NCBI GenBank assembly: GCA_013122435.1 | Contig: WYDT01000009.1 | Span: 224,367-288,366 of the forward strand | Direction of reading: 5' to 3' | Length of the DNA: 64,000 nt | Source of the DNA: Chloroflexi bacterium AL-N1 | GTDB taxonomy: Bacteria > Chloroflexota > Chloroflexia > Chloroflexales > Roseiflexaceae | In this document: piece by piece, positions 16,475 through 24,230 of the stretch | How the letters are laid out: every line of letters begins with the position of its first letter | Numbering within the stretch: position 1 is the stretch's first letter | Notes under the pieces: generated by a model | Databases searched by the model: none | The model's input: only the letters and a program-made list of their open reading frames with translations | What the model was told of the DNA's origin: nothing | Position numbers and translations under genes: made by a program

Positions 16475-18478
16475 GTGAACAACATATCTTCGGTCGTTTC
16501 CAAGTCACGGTTGGGTGATATCGTACTCTGTATTGTGTTGGTATGCACTGCACTTGTGCTCACCCAATACCTCTACAGCACATCTCGTGAAACCTCCATC
16601 TCCGTGGATGTACCACCGGTGTTGCTGCCATACGAAGGTCTCTATCGTGCCGAGGAATTTGTGGATCGTGTCGGCTTCTATCGCTGGACCGAAGACCAGA
16701 GCGAGATTCATCTGCCTAACCCGGGTGGGAAAATCCGTATCACCATCACTTTTGTTGGAGGGCCAGAGGGAGCTACCCCAGTTCAATTGCGTGCTGGCGA
16801 TACCACGCTCGATCTGACTGTGCGCCCAGAGCTACGTATCTACTCGCTTGCGCTTCCTCCCACCATCGGTGAACGCCTGGTGGTGAGCATCGAGTCGCCA
16901 ACGGTACGGCTAAACAAACGCGATATTGGCATTGTCGTGAGCGATATTGCGGTCGCTGGCGGAGGGGTTGCCCCCAGTATGCTGTTGCTGGCACTCGTGG
17001 TGGCAACGGTCGGTGGCTACACGCTGCTACGCCAGATACAGCTACGCGCCTGGGTGGTGGTGGGTATCATTCTCATACTCCAGATCATCGTTATCTTCTG
17101 GCAAACATCTGTCGGTTGGCAGTATGGCCTCCTCAGCCAACTATTGCTCGTGCTCGGTGGCGGAGCGCTCTTTGCAGTCGTCCTGGAGCGCATCTGGTCT
17201 GCTACCATACCAACTAACACAAATACCTTAGCACTTTCACGGGTCGATATGTATGCACTGCTTATTGTGCTGGTCGCTGCCCTCGCTGTCCAGATCCCGT
17301 GGCTGGCTGCACGCGATCCGGTCGGCGATCTAGAGCTAGCCGCACGACGCATGTGGTTTCTCAACAATGAGGGCCTCGCTGGAGCCTATCTGAACGGCGG
17401 CGACTATATGCCGCTGCGCCTGTACATTCTCTATGGCTTGAGTGCCCTCGTTGAGCCACTGGGTGGCACCTTCCACGATCCACTCCCACCGATCACGATG
17501 TTTTTGATCAAGCTGCCAAGTTTGCTGGCCAACCTCGTGACCACGGCTATTATTTTTGTGTGGAGTCGCCATTGGTGCACGACACGCCTGTCAGCCACGA
17601 TTGGTGCGTTATATGCCCTTGCACCCCCGGTCTGGATCAACGTCGCCTGGTGGGGCCAGGTCGACGCGCTGTTGATGCTGCCATTGCTGATGGCGGTGGT
17701 GGTGTTTGACCGTGCAGGTGGGCGTTGGAGTTGGCTCTGTTGGACCGCAGCACTGCTGATCAAGGCACAGGCCATTCTCCTCGCCCCACTCATTGTCGTG
17801 GTGACACTACGTCGCTATGGCTGCAAAGGCCTGGTACAAGGTGTGTCGTTGGCATTTGGGTTTGTGCTCATCGCCAGCATACCGTTTATTCTTGCGGGTC
17901 AGTCCCCTGATCTGCTTGAAGCCTATCTTGGCTCAGTCGAGCGCTTCCCACGGACCAACTACAACGCCTACAATCTGTGGTATCTTGCACTCGCTGGTGA
18001 CAGCATCCCGGACCACTGGTATGCCATGGGGACTATCACGTACCGCCAGATTGGCATCGTTATGCTGGCCATCGCGACAGCTCTGATCTGTCTCGCGCTG
18101 TTTCTACGTTCCGACGGCTACGCTCGTGCCAATGCTGCGGCAGCGCTTGGACTGGCCTTCTTTACGCTCCCGACGCAGATCCACGAGCGTTATCAATTCC
18201 TGACACTTGCATTTGTGGCATTGTGTATTGCCATCAACCCCCGTTTTGCGCTGCTTTTTCTCGTGCTCGCATTCAATGCAACGCTTAACATCATTGGTAC
18301 GCTAAATGGCTTTATGCCTCTCATTCATTACCAGATCAAAGAGTCATTTATCCCGCTGCTCTTGTCAGTTATCAATCTGATCGCTCTTGCGGTGGTTATT
18401 GGGCATCTGTTGTGGATCAGCCTGCCAACCCGCGCATGCTTCACTCGATTGACCAGCGCACCAGCGCATGAACACTAA
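16475..18478 (+). CDS. GT-C-fold membrane glycosyltransferase (mannosyltransferase/DUF2029-like)
   Basis: A 667-residue protein with one N-terminal membrane helix, a beta-rich extracytoplasmic part (about 35-160) and then about 11 membrane segments. The first large loop has the acidic motif A-R-D-P-V-G-D-L-E-L, and W-W-G-Q-V-D-A-L-L-M-L-P marks DUF2029/GT87-type transferases that use polyprenyl-phosphate sugars. The GTG start at 16475 has GGAAAG upstream. It is presumably part of surface-glycan synthesis with the genes at 10.3-13.6 kb. Donor and acceptor are unknown. Confidence 0.8.
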   Translation: MNNISSVVSKSRLGDIVLCIVLVCTALVLTQYLYSTSRETSISVDVPPVLLPYEGLYRAEEFVDRVGFYRWTEDQSEIHLPNPGGKIRITITFVGGPEGATPVQLRAGDTTLDLTVRPELRIYSLALPPTIGERLVVSIESPTVRLNKRDIGIVVSDIAVAGGGVAPSMLLLALVVATVGGYTLLRQIQLRAWVVVGIILILQIIVIFWQTSVGWQYGLLSQLLLVLGGGALFAVVLERIWSATIPTNTNTLALSRVDMYALLIVLVAALAVQIPWLAARDPVGDLELAARRMWFLNNEGLAGAYLNGGDYMPLRLYILYGLSALVEPLGGTFHDPLPPITMFLIKLPSLLANLVTTAIIFVWSRHWCTTRLSATIGALYALAPPVWINVAWWGQVDALLMLPLLMAVVVFDRAGGRWSWLCWTAALLIKAQAILLAPLIVVVTLRRYGCKGLVQGVSLAFGFVLIASIPFILAGQSPDLLEAYLGSVERFPRTNYNAYNLWYLALAGDSIPDHWYAMGTITYRQIGIVMLAIATALICLALFLRSDGYARANAAAALGLAFFTLPTQIHERYQFLTLAFVALCIAINPRFALLFLVLAFNATLNIIGTLNGFMPLIHYQIKESFIPLLLSVINLIALAVVIGHLLWISLPTRACFTRLTSAPAHEH

Positions 18479-18536
18479 ATCGATGCGGTGTGTGTTACAG
18501 GGTGCCGAACACCTGTGTTGATGTTATAATGAGCGT

Positions 18537-19559
18537 ATGGAAACCGATGCACAACCGATGTTGATCAGCGCTGCAGGAACTGCCTGGGCCAAAGCCCAAC
18601 GTACACGACGCAAGCCACTTGCTGAAGCGACTATTGAGTCCTACTGCGACGCGTGGCGTTCGTTCAGCCAGTGGGCCACCCGCCAGGACAAACACACCGT
18701 GGCCGAGCTCACGCCCAACGATCTTGCGGATTGGATCGACTCGCTCAAGCGCATGACCGATGGCTCGGTGCAAACCTATAGCCATGGTGCTCTGGCGGTG
18801 TGCAAATACCTCGCTGACCGCACGCTGCTCCCCTGCGATCTGGCATTGCTGCGTATGCATTTGCGCGACGCCCTACCGCGTGCGCCGATTGGCCGCGCCC
18901 CGGATGTCCCCGACCTACGGCGGTTAGTGGCTTTTTATGACCAGGAACCACCTGCCGGGGAGCTTGGGAGCGCACAGGAACGCACCCGCCTGAACACGTT
19001 ACGCAATGCAGCCTTGCTCCACATGCTTTTTTCGACTGGCGCACGTATCTCAGAATTGCTCGCCCTCAATGTTTCCGAGATACGCGCCGACGACGGTACC
19101 ATCAGCCCGCGAGTCCATGTCGTTGGTAAGGGCGACCGCAAGCGCGCTGTCTTTGTCCGTTCCCACGCTCAACAGCGCATTGAACGCTATCTGGCATTAC
19201 GACGTGTGACGTTTCCATCAACGAGGCCATTGTTTATCTCCCATGGGCCACGTGGCGTCGGTGGACGCCTCAACCGGAGCACCGCCTGGACGATTGTGAC
19301 CAATGCCTCGTATGAGATTGCCGACCAACTCGAAGCAGAAGGTTGCCCTCGTGAGGCCCGCCAACTCCGCGAGACCACACCCCACACCTTTCGGCACTTC
19401 GTCGCTACATGGTTGCTCAACGAGGGCGCACAGCTCTCCGAGGTTTCAGCGCTGCTGGGCCACGCCAATACCCGTATCACCGAGCAGTATTATGCACGAC
19501 ACGCCGATGACCGCCTGCAAGAGTTGCACGATCAGTTTGCGCCCGATCCAGAATTATAG
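18537..19559 (+). CDS. Tyrosine recombinase (XerC/D-like integrase)
   Basis: A 340-residue recombinase. The N-terminal SAM-like core-binding domain is at about 15-115 and the catalytic domain at about 125-330. All active residues are present: R170 (S-T-G-A-R-I-S-E-L), K198 (V-G-K-G-D-R-K), H283-x-x-R286 (H-T-F-R-H), H309 (L-L-G-H-A) and the nucleophile Y318. It is longer than XerC/D (about 300) through an insert near residues 135-155. It lies alone, flanked 3' by about 1.1 kb of repeats; no excisionase, cargo or att pair is seen. It could be a chromosomal Xer protein or the relic of an integrated element. Confidence 0.9.
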   Translation: METDAQPMLISAAGTAWAKAQRTRRKPLAEATIESYCDAWRSFSQWATRQDKHTVAELTPNDLADWIDSLKRMTDGSVQTYSHGALAVCKYLADRTLLPCDLALLRMHLRDALPRAPIGRAPDVPDLRRLVAFYDQEPPAGELGSAQERTRLNTLRNAALLHMLFSTGARISELLALNVSEIRADDGTISPRVHVVGKGDRKRAVFVRSHAQQRIERYLALRRVTFPSTRPLFISHGPRGVGGRLNRSTAWTIVTNASYEIADQLEAEGCPREARQLRETTPHTFRHFVATWLLNEGAQLSEVSALLGHANTRITEQYYARHADDRLQELHDQFAPDPEL

Positions 19560-20686
19560 GAACAGGGTCTGATATTTTTGCTGACTGAGCTTGTCGAAGG
19601 CAGCAGAGTGTCGGGCGCTGTGCCTACATCTGCATATGTTGTCGCTATTCGTTAGTAAGTGGTGTTAACGTGTCAGCGGGGGAGACTTTGAGGAGAGCTG
19701 TCTGTAGGGTGGGGCCGCTACCCCACGCCCTCGGCCCAGGTGTGGCACCCTGAGAACCTGCAAGGAAAGTGGTTGGCACAAAGAAGGGTTGGGGCGAATG
19801 CCTCGCAGCCACTCAACCAAAGGAGGCGCTTCGCACATATGGCTATGTATGCATTTGATCGGTCGAGCAGTACGATGGTGTATCTCCTGTAGATTTCATT
19901 GACCGATGGGCAGTACTTGCGGGTGGTCTGGCGGGCGCCGTGCTGCCAGCGGAGTGCCAAGGGGCGGCTCCCTTGGGCGGGGCGTGGGACGCAGGGCCCA
20001 CAGTTCAACCCTAGTCGACTGAATCGACATCTTTCGTGGTCTGTCTGGAGGCTATTGCTTGGGTGTTATGCCTGTATGGGTGTCATCTGCTTCAACAAAT
20101 ATGGTATGGGTGTCGATTGATTAGATGTGTTTCGTGAGGCGTACCGACGCCCCACACCCCCGGCCCAGGCGCGGCGCCCTGGGAACCCGCACGCGATATA
20201 GATGGCCCAAGGAATGCTGGGGCGGATGCCTTAGGGCGATAGGATGGAATTCTGGGCATTAGGTATGCTGCCTGAGCTTGTTGACGGCAGCGGGGTAGGC
20301 GCAGCGCTGCCGCCTGAGCCTGTCGACGGCAGTGGAGGTAGGGACCTACTCAGGCAGCGAGGTGCCAAGGGGCGTGGGACGCAGGGTCCACAATCACCGA
20401 GCTGATAAGCCAGATGAACTTGTTGCTGTTGTACAGACTGCTAATCAAACATAGACTATTCGGATGTGGATGGGTAGCGGACGTCAGGGCGTGGGGCGCG
20501 GCGTTCACAAGATGATTATACCTCAACAACAATACTAATTTTTTAGCGCAGTACAATGACTCAGTAGCATATTGAGCATATATCCTCTCAACACACGAGC
20601 GTGGTATACTATGCAGTACTAATAAGCTTTTAATGACCCACTCTTATAATGCGGATAATAACTCACACTACACATAGAGGTACATT
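19560..20686. repeat. Gene-free, repeat-rich 1.1-kb region
   Basis: No credible gene. It holds three copies of the TGAGCYTGT-x-GA palindrome (19581-19603, 20267-20291, 20307-20332). Two diverged copies of a longer GC-rich unit are also present: C-rich parts 19721-19761 and 20150-20190 (sharing CGGCCCAGG...CCCTG-GAACC-GC) and parts 19953-20002 and 20359-20392 (sharing GTGCCAAGGGGCG...GTGGGACGCAGGG-CCACA). The last 100 bases are AT-rich with -10-like TATACT (20605) and TATAAT (20645-20650) before the next gene. Confidence 0.7.
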
Positions 20687-21841
20687 TTGGAAACTGCTGC
20701 CGAACCTTTTGATCGGTTAATCGTTGTTGGGGAGATGCGCCAGGCACTGGCCGGTCTCATGGAGATCGAGGGGTATACATGGAATGCCAACGGCTCATTG
20801 ACCCTAAAAGGCACATTGTCTGGGCCTGCCCAAAATCTCTACCGCACCATTCGAGATCGACTGGAGGCTTTAGGGTTTACCCCCTTTCTGCGACGACGTG
20901 GTGATCAGGATGAACTGGTCGCACTTCCAGTCGTTATGGCCAGATCGCCATCACGTGTAGTACTTCCGTTGGTATTATTTCTTCTAACAGTTTTTTCAGT
21001 GCTTATTACGGGTGCACTGTATGATTACCCTAATCCTATCACCAGTGATTCACAGTTTCTTCCCGTATTATGGGAGATTGTAAGCACTCCATCACTCCTC
21101 ATTCTGGGAGTGCCATTTGCTGCAACGCTGTTGGGCATTCTGGGAACACACGAGATGGGTCACTACATTGTCGGGCGTTTGCGAAAGGCCCCCGTAAGCC
21201 TGCCCTACTTTATTCCCCTTCCACCAGGAATTGGTATTGGCACCATGGGTGCAGTCATCGTTCAGCGCGAACCGATGGAGGATCGCCGCACCATCTTAGA
21301 GGTTGGTATTGCCGGGCCATTGGCCGGTCTGGTTGTCGCCATTCCACTATTGTTCTACGGTTTAGCGACATCAACAGTTGGCTCACCTCCACCTGGAGGT
21401 TACCTTCAGGAAGGCAACTCGCTGATCTATCTTGCTGCAAAGTGGCTCGTCTTTGGTCAGATTCTGCCTAGCAACGGCCTCGACGTACAACTGAACTCAA
21501 TTGCCTGGGGAGCGTGGATTGGCCTGCTTGTTACTATGATTAACCTGCTCCCCATCGGTCAACTGGATGGGGGACACATCGCGTATGCCTTGCTGGGACG
21601 ACGTGCCGAGTATCTGGCCTATGGTATGATCGGGCTTTGTGTGGTCTTTGGTATCGCTTTTCAGACCTTTTTCTGGCTCATCTGGGCCGCGCTGTCCTTC
21701 TTTTTGATCGGCCCCCGCCATCCGGCACCACTCAACGACATCTCGCAGATCGGCATGGCGCATAAGATGCTGGCGGTCTTTGGGCTGATCATTTTTGTGT
21801 TACTATTAATCCCTGACCCATTACGAACTGTTGGCGTCTAA
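20687..21841 (+). CDS. Site-2-protease-like M50 family membrane metallopeptidase
   Basis: A 384-residue membrane protein. The zinc motif H155-E-M-G-H159 lies in a membrane segment, and the third ligand is in N-L-L-P-I-G-Q-L-D-G-G-H, the family N/D-x-D-G signature. About seven membrane helices follow a soluble N-terminal region of about 85 residues. Such proteases cut membrane-bound substrates inside the bilayer; the target is unknown. The start is TTG at 20687 with GAGG 7 bases upstream; no ATG gives a better N-terminus. The adjacent Ccm-like genes follow on the same strand. Confidence 0.88.
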   Translation: METAAEPFDRLIVVGEMRQALAGLMEIEGYTWNANGSLTLKGTLSGPAQNLYRTIRDRLEALGFTPFLRRRGDQDELVALPVVMARSPSRVVLPLVLFLLTVFSVLITGALYDYPNPITSDSQFLPVLWEIVSTPSLLILGVPFAATLLGILGTHEMGHYIVGRLRKAPVSLPYFIPLPPGIGIGTMGAVIVQREPMEDRRTILEVGIAGPLAGLVVAIPLLFYGLATSTVGSPPPGGYLQEGNSLIYLAAKWLVFGQILPSNGLDVQLNSIAWGAWIGLLVTMINLLPIGQLDGGHIAYALLGRRAEYLAYGMIGLCVVFGIAFQTFFWLIWAALSFFLIGPRHPAPLNDISQIGMAHKMLAVFGLIIFVLLLIPDPLRTVGV

Positions 21842-21905
21842 AATTCTTCGTGTCGGTGTGGAAACTGATACGGAAGCACTAGAATGGTTTACACGAACAG
21901 AAGAT

Positions 21906-22550
21906 ATGACTTACGCAACGCTCCAACTCAAACTCACCAATATCGCGCTGAACTACGGCGTACGTAGGGTGTTCTCGGGCGTTGATCTGACGCTGAACCC
22001 TGGTGAGGTTTTGGTGGTAAGCGGCTCTAATGGGAGTGGCAAAAGCTCTTTGCTACGTGTGCTGTGTGGTTTGCAACGCCCTTCGCTCGGCGAAGCCCGT
22101 TACTACATTGGTGACCAGGTCTATACACCGGACCAGGCGACGTGGCTGATTGGTTGGGTTGCGCCGGATCTCCACCTCTACCGCGAGCTGACGGCTATCG
22201 AGAATCTTCAGTTTTTTGCACAAGTCCGTGGCATTCAGCGCTCCATCCCTGATCTGGAGGCGTTGCTAGAGGAGCTTGGGCTAGGTGGGCGCGGCCACGA
22301 TCTGTTGGCGGCCTACTCCTCGGGAATGACCCAACGCTTGCGCTATGCTTATGCCTTGTTGCACCAGCCACCCGTGCTGTTGCTCGATGAGCCAACAGTG
22401 ACCCTCGACGAACGTGGTGCAGCCGTTGTCGAACGAGTTGTCGCACGTCAACGAGAGCATGGCATGAGCATTATTGCGACGAACGATCCACGTGAACTGC
22501 GTTTTGGCGATTATGTGCTACGATTAGGCCTTGAAGCACAACCTGTATAA
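21906..22550 (+). CDS. ccmA: CcmA-like ABC transporter ATP-binding protein
   Basis: A 214-residue ABC ATPase: Walker A G-S-N-G-S-G-K-S-S, signature Y-S-S-G-M-T-Q-R-L-R, Walker B V-L-L-L-D-E-P. The short size and the next gene, ccmB, identify it as CcmA of the heme-handling CcmABCD complex used in cytochrome c maturation. I chose the ATG at 21906 (protein MTYATLQLKL); an in-frame TTG at 21831 overlaps the preceding gene and would add 25 unlikely residues. No ccmC, ccmE or ccmF is in the window. Confidence 0.85.
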   Translation: MTYATLQLKLTNIALNYGVRRVFSGVDLTLNPGEVLVVSGSNGSGKSSLLRVLCGLQRPSLGEARYYIGDQVYTPDQATWLIGWVAPDLHLYRELTAIENLQFFAQVRGIQRSIPDLEALLEELGLGGRGHDLLAAYSSGMTQRLRYAYALLHQPPVLLLDEPTVTLDERGAAVVERVVARQREHGMSIIATNDPRELRFGDYVLRLGLEAQPV

Positions 22551-22584
22551 AGATAATGCCAGATATCTGGCGAGCGAGTAGGAT

Positions 22585-23337
22585 GTGGAAACGACCACCG
22601 ACAAGGTAACCACCCAGCGACCAACGCAAGATAGTGCTGTTACACCACCACGTGTCACGTTGTCTACCGCGACATGGGCCGTCTTTCGCAAAGATCTCCG
22701 TAGCGAGTTACGCACCCGCTATGCACTAAACGCTGTGGTTCTCTTTGCTACCAGCACGGTCGTAGCCATCAGCCTGGGACTGGGGCCGCTCCTGCCCAGC
22801 CGCAACGCTGACCTGAAGCTGATTCAGGCAGCCTTGTTCTGGATCGCGCTGCTGTTTGCCGCATTCACTGGTCTGGCACGCACATTTGTACAGGAAGAAG
22901 AGACACGTACGGCAGCGGCGCTACGTCTCGCGGCACCACCTACGGCGGTCTATCTGGGTAAGCTCTTGTTTAATCTGGTGCTGCTGCTCATACTGGGTCT
23001 GCTTACCTCGATCCTGTTTGTCGTGCTGCTGCGTGTGGATATCGAAAATGTTGGTTTGTTTATGGCCATGTTGCTGGCTGGTAGCTGTGGGCTGGTTGCC
23101 GCAACCACGCTCATTGCTGCGATCATTGCCCAGGCAAACGCAAAGGGTGCCCTCTTTGCGGTGCTCTCCTTTCCGATCCTGGTGCCACTCCTTTTTGTGA
23201 GTGTCCAGGGAACGGCGCTGGCTCTCGAAGGTGCAGCGTGGAGTGATGGCCTGGCGGTGCTGCAGGTACTGATTGCATACACATTGACCGTCTTTGTGGT
23301 ATCGTTGTTTTTATTCAAAGTTGTCTGGGAAGCATAG
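22585..23337 (+). CDS. ccmB: CcmB, heme exporter/cytochrome c maturation membrane subunit
   Basis: A 250-residue membrane protein with six hydrophobic segments. The N-terminal F-R-K-D-L-R-S-E-L-R-T-R-Y and the loop T-F-V-Q-E-E-E-T-R-T are typical of CcmB. It partners the ATPase encoded 34 bases upstream. The GTG start at 22585 has a GAG/AGGA-rich upstream sequence. The first 25 residues are polar and variable. The MerR regulator begins 6 bases after its stop, so these genes may be read through. Confidence 0.88.
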   Translation: METTTDKVTTQRPTQDSAVTPPRVTLSTATWAVFRKDLRSELRTRYALNAVVLFATSTVVAISLGLGPLLPSRNADLKLIQAALFWIALLFAAFTGLARTFVQEEETRTAAALRLAAPPTAVYLGKLLFNLVLLLILGLLTSILFVVLLRVDIENVGLFMAMLLAGSCGLVAATTLIAAIIAQANAKGALFAVLSFPILVPLLFVSVQGTALALEGAAWSDGLAVLQVLIAYTLTVFVVSLFLFKVVWEA

Positions 23338-23343
23338 ACACAC

Positions 23344-24135
23344 ATGTCCAAAGACCATACAACCCTGCTCCATATCGGTGAACTGGCACGACGGATTGGT
23401 GTGCGTACCTCGGTTCTGCGCTACTATGAGGAGCAGGGTCTGATTGCTCCCGCCGACCGCACCGAGTCCGGTTATCGGTTGTATCACCCCAGTGATGAAC
23501 GCACACTACGATTCATCCAGCGCGCCCAGCGGCTAGGCTTTACCCTCGCCGATATCGGTGTGTTGCTGCAAGGTGTGCGCGACGGAGACCTTGATAATGA
23601 CACGATTGTGAAAACGGCGGAGGCGCGTTTTCTCGCCCTCGAAGAACGTATCACCCAGATGATGATTATGCGCCATGAGTTGGAGCTTTTTTTGCGTGAC
23701 ATGCATCGCTCGACTGAGCAAGCACGCGAAACAAGCCCAGCTTCGATCTTCAATCGCCTTGTCGATCAGGTCTGCGCCGATCCGCTCAATCAGTCGGCGG
23801 AGGCGACATTCGATTGGCTGCTGGCACGGATGGGGTGTGTGCTCACGACGGGAGAGGGGCAGGGCTTGATCCAACAACTCCGCGGACAGCATATCCATAT
23901 CTGGCAGGAAGATACGACCTATCACATTCTGGTGGTCAGCAATGAACCCACAATTGGGACCGCGCTCGAACGCCTTGCCCAACTCGAAGCGACCTGTCAG
24001 GCCCACACACACACCACACAATCCCCTGAGTTGCGCCACGATAATGAGGGGTATCTGCTCACCGCCCATGGTGATAACGCTTTTGTATTCGCACGCCTCT
24101 TTCTGGCCTTGGAACGCAGCAGCCCGATGGCATAG
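23344..24135 (+). CDS. MerR-family transcriptional regulator
   Basis: A 263-residue regulator. The N-terminal HTH (residues 9-75) has the family marks I-G-E-L-A-R-R-I-G-V-R-T-S-V-L-R-Y-Y-E-E-Q-G-L-I and S-G-Y-R-L-Y, then the dimerisation helix E-E-R-I-T-Q-M-M. The C-terminal half (about 140-263) is longer than in simple ZntR/CueR proteins and lacks their metal-binding Cys pair; only isolated cysteines are seen. It directly precedes a heavy-metal ATPase with a MerR-type promoter, so it likely controls that gene, although the effector may be sensed differently. Confidence 0.88.
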   Translation: MSKDHTTLLHIGELARRIGVRTSVLRYYEEQGLIAPADRTESGYRLYHPSDERTLRFIQRAQRLGFTLADIGVLLQGVRDGDLDNDTIVKTAEARFLALEERITQMMIMRHELELFLRDMHRSTEQARETSPASIFNRLVDQVCADPLNQSAEATFDWLLARMGCVLTTGEGQGLIQQLRGQHIHIWQEDTTYHILVVSNEPTIGTALERLAQLEATCQAHTHTTQSPELRHDNEGYLLTAHGDNAFVFARLFLALERSSPMA

Positions 24136-24165
24136 GACAGCATTCTTTTTCAAAAATATGCCCTC

Positions 24166-24197
24166 TTGACATTCATCCCCACTTGAAGGTGTAGACT
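24166..24197 (+). promoter_or_regulatory. MerR-type promoter/operator of the metal ATPase gene
   Basis: TTGACA (24166-24171) and TAGACT (24192-24197) are separated by 20 bases, the over-long spacing that MerR activators correct by DNA untwisting. An imperfect dyad ACATTCA-N8-TGAAGGT (24169-24175 / 24184-24190, 6 of 7 matching) lies in the spacer. Confidence 0.8.
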
Positions 24198-24230
24198 GAC
24201 CTGAGATGAACATTAGTATTGAGGTGCTGT

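Noticed and set aside
19718..20008. Minus-strand 96-codon frame in the repeat region
   Set aside because: It lies wholly in GC-rich dispersed repeats and lacks an RBS or recognisable protein.
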